Origin: Diogma glabrata | Taxonomy: Eukaryota > Arthropoda > Insecta > Diptera > Cylindrotomidae | Direction: 5' to 3' | Length of the DNA stretch: 64,000 nucleotides | Assembly (NCBI GenBank): GCA_963693315.1 | Contig: OY856188.1 | Coordinates: 198,318,127 to 198,382,126, forward strand | Part shown: positions 1 to 10,584 of the stretch, piece after piece | Numbering within the stretch: position 1 is the stretch's first letter | How the letters are laid out: the number at the start of each line of letters is the position of its first letter | Made by a program: the position numbers and the translations under genes | Notes under the pieces: generated by a model | What the model saw: only the letters and a program-made list of their open reading frames with translations | Database searches by the model: none | What the model was told of the DNA's origin: nothing

Positions 1-1
1 T

Positions 2-2629
2 CATATGATGCATGGACCATGTGGTGCTCTAAATCCCAATTCTGTTTGTATGAGAGATGGTAAATGTAGTAAGAATTTTCCAAAACCTTTTTCTGAAAAT
101 ACTAAAGAATCTGTGAATGGTTATCCTTTGTATCGTCGACGTGATAATGGTATGAGTGTTGATGTACGTGGTGCATCTCTTGATAATAGATATGATGGAA
201 CAACTAATCCTTATCTTCTTGCAAAATTCAATTGTCATATTAACGTTGAAATATGTACGACTGTTAAAAGTGTGAAATATGTTTACAAGTATGTATATAA
301 AGGGTATGATTCTGCCAATGTTGAATTGAGAGTGAATGGAGAGAATGCAGTGAGTAATGATGATGCGATTGTGGGAAATGAAATTCAAGATTTTTTGAAT
401 GGACGGTATGTTGGTTCGACTGAAGCTGCTTGGCGCATATTTGAATTTCCAATGCATTTTCAATCTCATACAATTATTCGACTTGATTGTCATTTGCCTA
501 ATAGACAAAATGTTTATATCAGGAATGGTAATGTGGCTGGTGCAGTCGCAAATGTATCAAGAACAAAATTGTTAGCATTTTTCCATTTGAATTCCATTGA
601 TAATTTAGCTAATGAGTTTTTGTATACAGAATTACCATTACATTATGTTTGGCATGATCAAAGTAAATCGTGGAAAAGAAGACAACGTGGGGCTGATAAA
701 GTTGTTGCTCGATTATATATGGTTTCTCCAAAAGATATAGAATTGTTTCATATGCGTTTACTTCTGTTGCATGTTCGTGGTCCAAAATCATTTTCTGATC
801 TACGTATGTATGAAGGTGTTGAGTACCCTACTTTTGTTGCAGCATGTGAAGCTCGAGGTATTGCAACAAATGATAATGAATGGCGTGAATGTTTACTTGA
901 AGCTTCAGAAATTCAATCACCAAAACAGTTTCGTCAATTATTTGCATTTATCTGTGGTTTGAATGTTCCTCCGAATGCTTTAGCTTTATGGATTGAATTT
1001 AGAAATAGTATGATTGAAGACTTTTTACGAAATTACGATGAAGATGTGTCAATTAATCGAGCCTTGATTGAAATTAATGAAATTCTTCTTACACATAATA
1101 CTTCATGTGGTGATCTTGGTCTTCCGATTCCACAATATAACTTACAGATTGGCGATGTAGGTCATTTTGATATTGAAGAAGAAGCTATAGTTTTCGATAG
1201 AATGTATGAAAATGCAAATAATGAGCAACGTAGTGTGATTGATATTGTTTTGCGTGAAGCTCAATTCCATGATACTGGAAGTAATGTTTTTTTCTTGACA
1301 GCTCATGCAGGTTGTGGCAAAACTTTTGTTCAAACGGCAATCATTCATAAATTTAATTTATTAAATCTTTCGTGTATTGTAACTGCCTTCAGTGGTATTG
1401 CATCAACTCTTTTGATTGGGGGGCGAACTTTGCATAATGTTTTCAAATTACCAACTCCATTATTAGAGAATTCAATGCCAAATATAACTCCAAACAGTGT
1501 ACATGGCACATATATTAATAATGCATCAATCATTATTATAGATGAAATTTCAATGTGTTCTATTCATGCTTTAAAATTAATTGATCGTTTGTTAAGAGAT
1601 TTGACTCCAAACGAAGAAAATAAAAATAAACTGTTTGCAGGTAAAACTCTTTTACTGAGCGGTGACTTTCGCCAAATTCTTCCAGTTATACCGCATGGCT
1701 CACGTTCTATTTTAATTGAAAATTGTATTACATCTTGGCAAGAATTTATTAACTTTAAAATTTTGAAATTAAATCAAAACATGAGAGCTCTCCCTCATGA
1801 AATTGAATTTGTAGAATTTCTTAGAAGACTCGGTAATGGTGATATGCAAAGTTTTCCACAGTTTGGTTCAGATATCATTGAAATTCCTCATAATTTGATT
1901 GGCAATCCAGACAATATTATTGAAGACATTTTTGGAAATATTTCTGATACAATTTTATCTGATGACATTTTGAGTTCCGTCATTTTAGCCCCCAAAAATA
2001 ATGATTGCAATGAAATCAATTCTAAAATCTTGAGTATTATGCCAGGAGAGGAGAAAGCATATTTTAGTTTTGATAAAGTTGTTTGTGATGACATTCGTGA
2101 GCAGAACAATTTTCCAATAGAATTTTTAAATAAATTGAGTGTAGGAGGTTTGCCACCTCATAAATTAAATTTGAAAGTGAATTGCATTGTTCCCCTCATA
2201 CGTAATTTAAATACAGGTCAAGCATTAGTAAATGGAACACGAATGCGTGTAAAAGTTATGCACCGAAATTCAATAGATTGTGAAGTTTTGACTGGTGTCA
2301 TGCGAGGTGTACGCATTCTAATTCCACGCATTCATTTGACTTATTCTGGAACTCTTCTTCCATTTAAATTTCAAAGAACTCAATTCCCTATTATTCCTGC
2401 TTTTGCTATGACTATTAATAAATCTCAAGGTCAGACATTCAACAGAGTTGCCATTTTACTTAAAGAACCTGTATTCACACATGGTCAATTGTATGTTGCT
2501 GCAAGTAGAGTGCGTGCGTTTGAATGTTTGAAATTTTATATTTATGAAACATCTGACCAAGGTCATTTGTTCAAAGATGATAGAGTTTTCACAAAAAATA
2601 TCGTCTTCCCAGAAGTCATTGTTACCTGA
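2..2629 (+). CDS. Helitron Rep/helicase (RepHel), C-terminal part, cut by window edge
   Basis: The reading frame is open from the left edge to a TGA at 2629. The protein (874 residues from the first ATG) is the C-terminal portion of the rolling-circle transposase of an autonomous Helitron. Seen: MMHGPCG and CSKNFPKPF, typical of the Helitron replication-initiator region; a two-tyrosine motif at about residues 92-99 (YVYKYVYK) that fits the paired catalytic tyrosines of the Rep domain; then a PIF1-type SF1 helicase with Walker A AHAGCGKT (about 433-440), Walker B IIIIDEIS (Asp513/Glu514), and a C-terminal block FAMTINKSQGQTFNRV followed by VAASRV. The HUH metal-binding part would lie upstream, outside the window. 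No stop or frameshift is visible, so the copy may be young. The natural start is off-window; the ATG at 5 is only the first Met in view. The Helitron 3' terminus at 3146 lies downstream in the expected orientation. Confidence 0.93.
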   Translation, partial: HMMHGPCGALNPNSVCMRDGKCSKNFPKPFSENTKESVNGYPLYRRRDNGMSVDVRGASLDNRYDGTTNPYLLAKFNCHINVEICTTVKSVKYVYKYVYKGYDSANVELRVNGENAVSNDDAIVGNEIQDFLNGRYVGSTEAAWRIFEFPMHFQSHTIIRLDCHLPNRQNVYIRNGNVAGAVANVSRTKLLAFFHLNSIDNLANEFLYTELPLHYVWHDQSKSWKRRQRGADKVVARLYMVSPKDIELFHMRLLLLHVRGPKSFSDLRMYEGVEYPTFVAACEARGIATNDNEWRECLLEASEIQSPKQFRQLFAFICGLNVPPNALALWIEFRNSMIEDFLRNYDEDVSINRALIEINEILLTHNTSCGDLGLPIPQYNLQIGDVGHFDIEEEAIVFDRMYENANNEQRSVIDIVLREAQFHDTGSNVFFLTAHAGCGKTFVQTAIIHKFNLLNLSCIVTAFSGIASTLLIGGRTLHNVFKLPTPLLENSMPNITPNSVHGTYINNASIIIIDEISMCSIHALKLIDRLLRDLTPNEENKNKLFAGKTLLLSGDFRQILPVIPHGSRSILIENCITSWQEFINFKILKLNQNMRALPHEIEFVEFLRRLGNGDMQSFPQFGSDIIEIPHNLIGNPDNIIEDIFGNISDTILSDDILSSVILAPKNNDCNEINSKILSIMPGEEKAYFSFDKVVCDDIREQNNFPIEFLNKLSVGGLPPHKLNLKVNCIVPLIRNLNTGQALVNGTRMRVKVMHRNSIDCEVLTGVMRGVRILIPRIHLTYSGTLLPFKFQRTQFPIIPAFAMTINKSQGQTFNRVAILLKEPVFTHGQLYVAASRVRAFECLKFYIYETSDQGHLFKDDRVFTKNIVFPEVIVT

Positions 2630-2673
2630 TTTCCTCTCACTTTTCTCAAAAACCTTTTCCTCTTTTATGAGTA

Positions 2674-3146
2674 CTAGGAGGGCCCGGCGTGCTTCGCTAC
2701 GCTTATAAATAAAGTTTTTGCGTAGACATTTTGTTGACGTAGAAGCAATGATTTCAAAAAGTGGTAATGAGAAATGCTACCATATAATTTTTAATTTTTC
2801 TTTTTAAATATATGAATGAAAAATAATCAGAACTCTAGCTGATCAGTTCGGATATATGAAAAATTAGCGAAGCTTACTTGAAAACTTATTTGATCGCTAA
2901 TTTTTCATATGCTAATTTTTCATACGAAGCTTACTTGAAAACTTATTTGATCGCTAATTTTTCATATATCCGAACTGATCAGCTAGAGTTCTGATTATTT
3001 TTCATTCATATATTTAAAAAGAAAAATTAAAATTATATGGTAGCATTTCTCATTACCACTTTTTGAAATCATTGCTTCTACGTCAACAAAATGTCTACGC
3101 AAAAACTTTATTTATAAGCGTAGCGAAGCACGCCGGGCCCTCCTAG
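2674..3146. mobile_element. Palindromic Helitron 3' terminus (two opposed CTAG ends)
   Basis: The right end reads GCGTAGCGAAGCACGC, a short hairpin, then CGGGCCCTC and CTAG followed by T: the structure of a Helitron 3' end (hairpin, then CTRR, inserted before T). The same terminus occurs in reverse at 2674, so the segment is an inverted repeat with arms of about 190 bp. The centre (about 2869-2966) carries a direct repeat of roughly 40 bp containing GAAGCTTACTTGAAAAC. The right end abuts a LINE fragment, giving a clean insertion boundary. The arrangement repeats in part near 49033-49577. Confidence 0.85.
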
Positions 3147-3149
3147 TAC

Positions 3150-3398
3150 AGATAAATTCGATTCGTCATTTTGTGTAAGGGTCGATGTTTGTGACCCATA
3201 CATCACAACAGGTCTAATCAATGTCTTGTATAACTTGAGCTTGGTGTTAGTTGATACATACGGTGATCCAAGGAGAGGTTTAATTGAGTAGAAAGTTCGA
3301 TTACCTGCAGTGATTCGAGCTTTTATATCTGTATGTATGCTGTTGTTTGAGTCAAGCATTGATCCCAAATATTTAAAAGATTCAACTCCCTCAATTCA
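3150..3398 (-). pseudogene. LINE reverse-transcriptase C-terminal fragment
   Basis: The minus-strand translation contains FKYLGSMLDSNNSIHTDIK, then KARITAGNRTFYSIKPLL and LYKTLIRPVVMYGSQT. This is the region after the RT thumb in non-LTR retrotransposons of the kind widespread in insects (family-level recognition from memory). Only about 80 residues remain. The frame ends exactly where the Helitron terminus begins, so the Helitron probably inserted into or next to this older fragment. Confidence 0.75.
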
Positions 3399-4216
3399 TT
3401 CATTTTTTAGGTAGATTTAATATAAAAATCTACCTATTGTAATGGGCTTCATCTCGGAATTTCGGAAAAATGTTGGTGCCAAACGACTATATATGATAAG
3501 CGGAGACGGAATATATATAACGATATGAGGTATAACGGAATTTAGCGGCACTCTCACGGTCGCATTTTTCGACCTACACCAAAATAATTTTCTGTGTATG
3601 TTTTGACAAATAATGTCTTAATGTCTTGGACAAGTTCGTGAACTGGCCATATCCGGGTACCGGTTAAGCGACTAGAGCCTAAAAAGTCGAATAATCTAGG
3701 GCGCTATAACTTCCGTTTGAATCATAATATTTTAATAAAATTTAAAAATATTGAATATTTGAACCTTTTATTATCATTTTTATCCAGATGACCACCTTGG
3801 CATTTCAGGTTCCTCAAAAATCAGCTGTTTTAAAAATTTACTAAACTTTGCTTCCTTGATCTAGCTGAAAATGGCCAAGCTCATATTCGAAAACTTTTGC
3901 TCACATACATACAATATAAATCTTTCCAAAATTTTCAAAAAAAATAGTTCAAGTCTAAAGGTTGAGACCCTAGGGCTGTTGAAATTAAAACGAACGCAAA
4001 AGGCAATGCTTATATCGTTTTTGAGTTTATGTTATTGAAATTTATCTAAACTTTTAAGCTAATTTTTAAACTATAGCCTCAGAAATTTTCAGCTATCTAA
4101 CTCAAAAGGTTTAAGTTTTATAAGCGTTATAATGAACCTATGCAAGAAATATTTAGCCATTTAATACCATAGAAAAATTATCAATATCTCTTTTGTTTTT
4201 ATTTTTTTTTTACTAA
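3399..4216. other. Non-coding stretch, no gene seen
   Basis: AT-rich sequence without a coding signal on either strand. It opens with a small inverted repeat (TAGGTAGATTT near 3408, AAATCTACCTA near 3426). The same AAATCTACCTA recurs at about 4808-4818, so 3408-4818 could be an old terminal-repeat element. This is weakly supported. Confidence 0.4.
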
Positions 4217-4463
4217 TGTCGTTTTCTTTTTGCCAGAGCAGAACAAGTGATTTTTTAAAGATTTTTCTTCCACAAAACGAATATGAAAAAATTTGATCTA
4301 ATTTTATAGTTGTGTTTGTGAACTCTCATTTAATGTTTTTGTTAATTAATAGTATTTAATTAAATTTTTTGTACAAAAAGAATACGAAATGCAAAAAAAA
4401 AGTGATCTGACAGCTGCTTTTTTTGCTCTTAGATCACTTTTTTTGTCAAAAAGAAAACGACAT
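4217..4463. repeat. Small inverted-repeat (MITE-like) element
   Basis: ATGTCGTTTTCTTTTTG at the left end is matched by CAAAAAGAAAACGACAT at the right end. A second internal hairpin (AGTGATCT ... AGATCACT) lies at about 4400-4440. No clear target duplication was recognised. Confidence 0.5.
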
Positions 4464-5240
4464 AAGTAACCGTTTGAAAAAGTATTAGATAAGAACAAAA
4501 AAATACAACACAAAGATGATTTTGAAATAAAATTGTTTGATAATGTTTGATTATAAAGTATGTGTGATGGTATAATTGTAGTTGTGACGTAGTTCATTTG
4601 ATCTTTGGTGGATTTAATATGTTATTAAAAGTAGTTTAAACCAACTTAAATAAAATTGTTCCGAAATTGTATTGATGAAGTTAGTTCGGATAATGTATTT
4701 AATTTGGTTCGATAATTTTTTTGAATTATTCTATTTCTACTTAATTTTTTTATTAAAACTAATCTGACTTATCTAATTTTATTTGGACACAAAACCGTCT
4801 GACCCCGAAATCTACCTATTTCTAGCGGGTATACCTGCCGCTGGGATTTTTTATTACATTAACGATCACCGGGGATTCAAGAAAATCGAAAATGGTCGGA
4901 TTCACATCATCGGGGCGTCTTGATTCGATTTTCCATCATTAGTTATTTGTGCTACAAGTTGAGAAAAGAAGGATTTTCCGAATGAGGTGCTTTGTTTCAA
5001 ATCTAGGTGATAGTTGAGATTTGAAATGCATTTAGTACGGCAAAAACTGTTTTCTAACGAGTCTCATTGGAATTGATAAAACCAGTTTCTAAACTGTTTA
5101 AAAGTGAAATTTGATTAAACATCAAAGTTACTAAAACTTTTAAATCAAATATTTATTCCTTCGTTAGGAATTCAACACATTTAATTTAAATTCTAAAATT
5201 TTTTATTTGAGAATCCATGCGCAATTTTATCGGTAATATT
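4464..5240. other. Non-coding stretch, no gene seen
   Basis: AT-rich, with no coding signal and no recognised mobile element apart from the AAATCTACCTA motif near 4808. It probably lies in a ferlin intron downstream of exon 6B. Confidence 0.4.
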
Positions 5241-5368
5241 AGATTCTTGTATGAGTTGAGAATGATTGCAATTCTTCACGAGGATGAAGTTTCCCGAAAC
5301 GAGTGTAGCGAGTGGAGAGAATCATCCGAGTGAAGAATTGCCATCATCCTATACGAATACAAGATGCT
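5241..5368. repeat. Imperfect palindrome A (about 48-bp arms)
   Basis: Left arm AGATTCTTGTATGAG... pairs with the right arm ending ...AATACAAGATGCT; both arms contain the internal block GCAATTCTTCAC or its complement. The apex region reads AACGAGTGTAGCGAGTGG, whose complement contains ACTCGCTACACTCGT. It belongs with the other palindromes at 7687, 8535 and 35659 by geometry and apex motif, not by arm sequence. Confidence 0.65.
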
Positions 5369-5508
5369 ATTTTATCCACGATTACAAAATATTTCGATTA
5401 ATTTCCAGTTTGATTGCTAAAGTTTCTATCACCATATTGAAATATGTAAATCATAGATAGCATAGAAAAACGAAACTTAAATTTATTATTTTATATTTTA
5501 TATATGTA

Positions 5509-6456
5509 GGGGGAAGTGGGGATGGTATAAAAAGTTTGTACTTAAAGCTCAATAACTTTAAAACCATAAAACATTTTTACTTAAAAACTGTTTCATTGTA
5601 AAATTTCATATCTTTACTACATAAAACTATTTTTTTTAATTACGTAACTAAACATTAAGTATAAAAATTTTGAATTTCAAAAATTTATGTTTCTCGTTTA
5701 AAGTATCCCCACTGGTGGGGTACTTATAAACAATGAGCATTTTTGTATGGGGCACATATAAACACCCAAAAAAAACCACAATAAAATTCATAAAGTACTT
5801 TTTTTTAAATTTTTTATTATTTATTGTGCTTCAAACAATATATATAAGCATATAACATATATATTTCTTTAAAAAAAACAATATTTTTCGATTGTTGTAA
5901 AACCTCAATAAATTCAGGTTGAAAATTATAAAGAAAAAAGCAAAAATTCAATCTCATCGTATGTTTAGGTTTTGCAAATCAATATCAAAATTGAAACGGG
6001 AAACCATACGTATACCATATAGCCATACCATACGGCACATATAAACGCGCTTATACTATCCCATTTTTTTTTGTTTATATGTGCCCCACGGGGCGATTTT
6101 AGGGTTATGTTTTGAAAAAATATTCCAAGATCTAAAATTTGGCTAAAACAAAGAAATATTATGTTTCTTGAATATTTCAGCTATCAAAACATGTTGGAAT
6201 ATTTTTAAACATATGATGGTAAAAAAAGTTATTCGAGTTTTACAAAAAAAAAAAATATTTACTTTTGGGTTGTCGAAACACCTATTCACCAATAACTTTT
6301 GAACAAGACTGACTTCAGCTGTCAAATTCTCCTGGTGTGTGTAGTCGATCGAAGCGACATCTGTGATATTTTTGTCGAATTTTTTAATTGATGTTTTGTG
6401 AGCGAAATTTAAACTGTTTACAGTTGCCCCTTGTTTATACTATCCCCACTTCCCCC
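5509..6456. mobile_element. Non-autonomous TIR element with TA target duplication
   Basis: The termini are GGGGGAAGTGGGGAT and its complement ATCCCCACTTCCCCC, flanked on both sides by TA. This is the signature of a Tc1/mariner-type or other TA-targeting MITE of about 950 bp. There is no transposase. Inside are repeats of a motif close to GGGGCACATATAAAC at about 5717, 5749, 6033 and (reverse) 6073. Confidence 0.8.
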
Positions 6457-6821
6457 TATTGTTCTCGTTTTAACCTGTTTATATTACTATACCAACGAAT
6501 GAAGTTTATAATTTGTTAGGGGAATATTTAATAAACTATAAAACTGTTGAAGAATTTAACTAGAATCACTAGTTGTGGAATGAATACAATTACAATGGAA
6601 GATATACGCATGGAAAGCATATATTCTTTATGAGTCGTGGATAAAATAAATTCTTAAATCCTGGAATCAAAATAAGTGATTTTTAGAAAATCATAAATAA
6701 TAGATTTAATCAAAAGCATTCCCTAAAAAATTATAAAAAAATGTGTAGAAGCTTGCATAAAATGATTAAGCTTGCTAATCAATTTTCGTTCAAAAATTAA
6801 TTTTACTTTTTATTATTTTAC
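6457..6821. other. Non-coding stretch, ferlin intron
   Basis: AT-rich, no coding signal found. It lies downstream of ferlin exon 6B; the next ferlin exon is not found between here and the left edge. Confidence 0.45.
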
Positions 6822-6906
6822 CTTGTTGATACCAAACAGTGGCTATATCCAATTTAAATGAACCAATTAATTTTTTTGGACGAAGTACTGTACGACTTTG
6901 TAATAC
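6822..6906 (-). CDS. Ferlin alternative exon 6B (end of C2B domain)
   Basis: An 85-bp exon on the minus strand between an acceptor AG (6908-6907) and a donor GTAAAA (6821 downwards). It encodes VLQSRTVLRPKKLIGSFK then LDIATVWYQQ, plus the first base of a Gly codon. It matches the C2B segment of ferlins that follows the ...FDKIVTLS stretch encoded at 38745-38807, and enters in phase 0 as required. It has exactly the same length and phases as exon 6A (10935-11019), with 12 of 28 identical residues, including the V-L-x-S-R start and the G-S-F-K-x-D core. The acceptor lacks a good pyrimidine tract. Found by translation and family knowledge; usage in mRNA is inferred. Confidence 0.85.
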
Positions 6907-7415
6907 CTATTTAGTATTATTATTTTTAATTATATAACAAATAATTCAAGCCATAGCAGAAGTGAATTTAAGTTGCATACATAAAAAAATAGAAAGAAAA
7001 ATACAAAAAAAATAATGAGCAAAAAACGGTCAGAAAAATATTCAAAGAACATAAAACAAACAGTTAACAGAAAATTTTTTATTTTTCTCATTTTCTTTGT
7101 TAACCATCCTATTGTTAAAACTCTAGAAATCTAATTACTGATAATTATCTTGAAAATAAAATTTTTTTCCGATCGAAAATATATCTGTAAAAATAAGTCT
7201 TCACAAAGGAGCGAAAAGTTTTATCTCATTCTCACCAATTTAACCACAAAATCATCTTTATTTTATTAGTTTTCTTTCAAGCTCAAACGAATATTCTTTC
7301 TTACATATTCAAATCTTTTTCTATGATAGCATATGAAAAGTCTATTTTCATAATTTCTCTCTAAAAAGTACACTTTGCTTTAATTGTCCAGCGTTGCGAA
7401 AGCTGTCAATATCAA

Positions 7416-7470
7416 AGCAGTTTAGATAAGTTCATATCGTAACCGCTGTCAATTACTTATCGTAACTGCT
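7416..7470. repeat. Short palindrome F
   Basis: AGCAGTTTAGATAAGT pairs with ACTTATCGTAACTGCT across a loop of about 23 bases. It lies in the intron between the two alternative ferlin exons. Confidence 0.5.
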
Positions 7471-7686
7471 GAAGTTTTGGCCTCAAATTTTCTTTTTTAA
7501 ATCAAAGTATTAAAGTCCCTTCTGCATCCTCAATTTTTGCAGTAGTTACAAAAGCTCTCCTAAATATACATTTAACAATTGCAATGTAACTATTAATAAT
7601 AATTATGGAATGTAATTATATGTAGTTTTAACTGTTTTCCATTTGAATACAACTTGTAAACAGTTTACTACTTTTTAGAGAGAAAT

Positions 7687-7835
7687 TATGAAAAGCACTG
7701 TTCGTAACTCGTGGAGAAAGTAAGTTATTTCAGAATTGGTGAATTGTTTGCACTCGCTATCGCTCGTGCACAAACTTTCACCAATGCTGAAATAACTTAC
7801 TTTCTCCACTTGTTACGAAATGTACTATTTCATCA
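7687..7835. repeat. Imperfect palindrome B with CGCTATCG apex
   Basis: Arms of about 65-70 bp, nearly identical in the core (GTGGAGAAAGTAAGTTATTT and its complement). The apex is GCACTCGCTATCGCTCGTGC. The arms match neither those of palindromes A, C and E nor any other segment I noticed in the window. Confidence 0.75.
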
Positions 7836-8534
7836 CGCTTAATCCCCTGTGAAAATGGGTTCTTTTCCCTTTTACTAGTGTAAAAAGAATAACAAATAGT
7901 TGCTATGGTTTCTTCATATAATTTTACAAAGTTTTTAAAACAAAGCAACCATGAAAAAATAGAATATGAATTTTAAATGTTATTTTGTCGATTTCTAATT
8001 TAATAATTTCTAATAAATATCGTTTTTGTAACACATGCATAAAAAATATTCAATTTTGTACTAGAATAGAATAAAAGAAAAAACTACTTTGCTGCACATA
8101 TGACCACAAAATATTTTGTATGCCTGGCACGCACGCCGCCTGCATGTGAGATTTGTAGTTAAATCTATCCTATATATAATATTTTTATAGCACTAAAATA
8201 TCAAAATAATAATTTAAATAACTTACCATATAGTAAAAACAACTTAAACACATTGCATCATTTGAATTGCAAGAAAAAACAATTTTTTGGGGTTTTCAAA
8301 GTTTACAATTTTGACAGCTTAGTTGGATTACTATGCTTTTTTTTTATAAAATCGGTAGTTGGATTCTTATGTTTATTTTTACCGGTAGTTGGATTCTTAT
8401 AATTTACAACTATTACAACGAAGATAGCGCACTTTAATTATTTGAAAATCTTAAATTTGTTTATAACTTTGTTAAATAAATGATTAAATTAACAATTAAA
8501 TAAATATTTATAAATTTTATGCACTTGTTACAAA

Positions 8535-8659
8535 AAATAGTGTGTATTACTAGTGCGAATGCATTTTTCAAACGCGAGTTATTGCCGCATTCCCTACGGT
8601 CATGCGGCAAACTAACTCTTGTTTGGAAAACGCATTCGCACAAGTAATACAATCTACTA
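8535..8659. repeat. Imperfect palindrome C
   Basis: Arms of about 55 bp: GTATTACTAGTGCGAATGC against GCATTCGCACAAGTAATAC, continuing inward to GCCGCAT ... ATGCGGC around the apex TCCCTACGGTC. It lies in the intron between the alternative ferlin exons. Its GC-richer core stands out from the AT-rich surroundings. Confidence 0.75.
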
Positions 8660-8692
8660 TTATATATTAGCTATGATAGAAAAATTGCATTT

Positions 8693-8778
8693 CCTATGCG
8701 AGATAAAAACATTTTACGTTCGTGATATTTCAACAAATTTTCACTCACGAAAAAGCAGTGTTTTCATCTCTTGTAGTA
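8693..8778. repeat. Imperfect palindrome D
   Basis: GAGATAAAAACATTTTACG and GTTCGTGA pair imperfectly with TCACTCACGAA and GTGTTTTCATCTC. It sits only about 35 bp from palindrome C. It is the most decayed of the set. Confidence 0.5.
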
Positions 8779-10359
8779 TAATCGTATAATATACTATTTT
8801 CATCATCAATTAATTTCTCATTTCCATAAAATAAATAAACGATTCTATTTTTGCAATTTTTGATTACTTAGGAAATTGTTTGTTTAATTAAGAAAATACA
8901 TGTTTTGTATTCCAGATTTTTATTTGAATGTATAGCTGAAATGTCTATATATACGGAAGATAATGTTTATGTACATTATGTGGTTTACAGTTGTAATTTA
9001 CTAGAGTCTAGACTTTAATTTTGAATGGATTCTGAATTATTAGGATTTTTTTGTGAGCCATTTCAATGAAGTAATTAAGGAAATTTGTATTTTTGTCGGT
9101 GGAAAACTCCATTTATTTTTTATCGTAATTCGGAGTCGATTCGAATCAAACCCGTTGACAGTCACGCATTCCACTACGCCTCCGACAATGGTATTCCGAA
9201 GTTGAAATTTTGTCGTTTGTTTTATTTTTTCTGTATTACGCGTCAATTTTATTTGCATTCTAGAGATAATTTAATAACCTTGAGAGGAGATCTTCTATAC
9301 TATTTTGACTTAAATGTGAGTTCTAAGAGTTTTCTAGATAGCGTGACTGTCTTTTAATAATGTTGAGGATATTTTTCTTACAAATGTATTCAGTCTATTA
9401 TGTCCAAGTAATACTCGCCGCAGGTGTTGTTTAAGCATGCAAACCATTGTACAACCTCCAGTTTTTCGCTTGTGGCAACAATTAGTCTGTATATTTGTTT
9501 CTGAAGTCAGAAATCTTGAAAGTATTTTTAAAATCGGTTGAAAATCGGTCATCAAGCTTTCGGTCATCAAGACATCGTTGTTATGTACAAAACTGTTAAA
9601 AATCAATATAGCTCTAAATACGTACAATACGTATATGTATATGTAAAATGATATACATCACTCAAACAACCATTCAAAACTAAACAAATTTCACGGCAAA
9701 TAATTTTATTTATTTAAATAAAATATTCGTTTCTAAGGAACATTTTGAAGAAAATTTTTGACATTTTCATTTTTCCCTAGAGAAAAACGTTATTATGTGT
9801 GTTTTATATTATTTTCTTATATATGTTTTGATTTTATTTGCTCCATTTATTATTTCATTAAAATTTTGGGGATTAAAATTTAAAGAGTTATTTATAACAA
9901 GTAATGAAACATATTTATACTTAAATGAAAAACAATGAAATACATATGAAATAGGAAAGGAAAATTAAAAGTTCTCGAAAGAATAGAGAAACTGAAAGTG
10001 TAAGGGTTAATTTAACTAGAATTAATAAGGTGTATAAAATCAGTATTTCAAAACATTTAACTACTTACGGTAGACGAAAAAGGGTAGGGAAAAACAAGTT
10101 TGTTGTAAACAATTTAAAATGTCCCGTCTAAGTAGAATACTAGAATATACATGAAATGGCGATTATCGAAAAATTTTAACATAATTTTTCAAGAAGTTGG
10201 TATGCTACTGTATATAAATAAGATGAATTATTGATAGAGTTCAGTTATTAAATGAATGTCAAACTGTTAACATAATTTAAAAGGAATATTAAAATATTAT
10301 TACATTTTAAAAAAAACAGGTTTTAAGTGTTTTAAATAAAAATATTTGACGCTTAAATA
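8779..10359. other. Intron sequence between alternative ferlin exons, no gene seen
   Basis: AT-rich. Several 70-97-codon open frames exist around 9040-9627 on both strands, but none shows a recognisable domain. A slightly GC-richer patch at 9120-9200 remains unexplained. Confidence 0.45.
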
Positions 10360-10584
10360 TTAGTTGAGGGGCGTTGGGTGTTGGTTGGGTGAACCATTAG
10401 TATATTGAGGGAATACATATACAGGAGATATAGACAAATTGATTAACTCAAGACAATATTGACACAAATCGTACATTTTTGTATTTTGAAGAAAACCACC
10501 AAGCGAAACTGAACAGTCTACCCCATCAATATATTCTGCTTTTGTTATTGATTTATAATGACTCCCTAGTCCCCTACTAAACAT
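10360..10584 (-). other. Unassigned 74-codon frame with an acceptor-like start, possible exon
   Basis: The minus-strand frame opens directly after an acceptor-like ...ATTAATAG and encodes MFSRGLGSHYKSITKAEYID and further protein-like sequence with a YDLCQYCLELINLS segment, ending with a stop. I recognise no family. It lies between ferlin exons 6A and 6B. The frame is in phase 0 at its acceptor, so it could in principle follow the exon at 38745-38807 as an alternative terminal exon with a truncated C2B. Joining it to exon 6A (phase 1) would give an immediate stop. No clear AATAAA follows. A chance open frame is quite possible. Confidence 0.25.

Noticed and set aside
4808..4850. Additional Helitron 3' end on the minus strand (CCCGCTAG with hairpin)
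   Set aside because: The CTAG is followed by A, not T, the hairpin differs from the family's, and no matching 5' end was seen.
9040..9627. Overlapping frames of 72-97 codons as genes
   Set aside because: No recognisable domain, no splice or start context, and overlapping open frames on both strands suggest chance.
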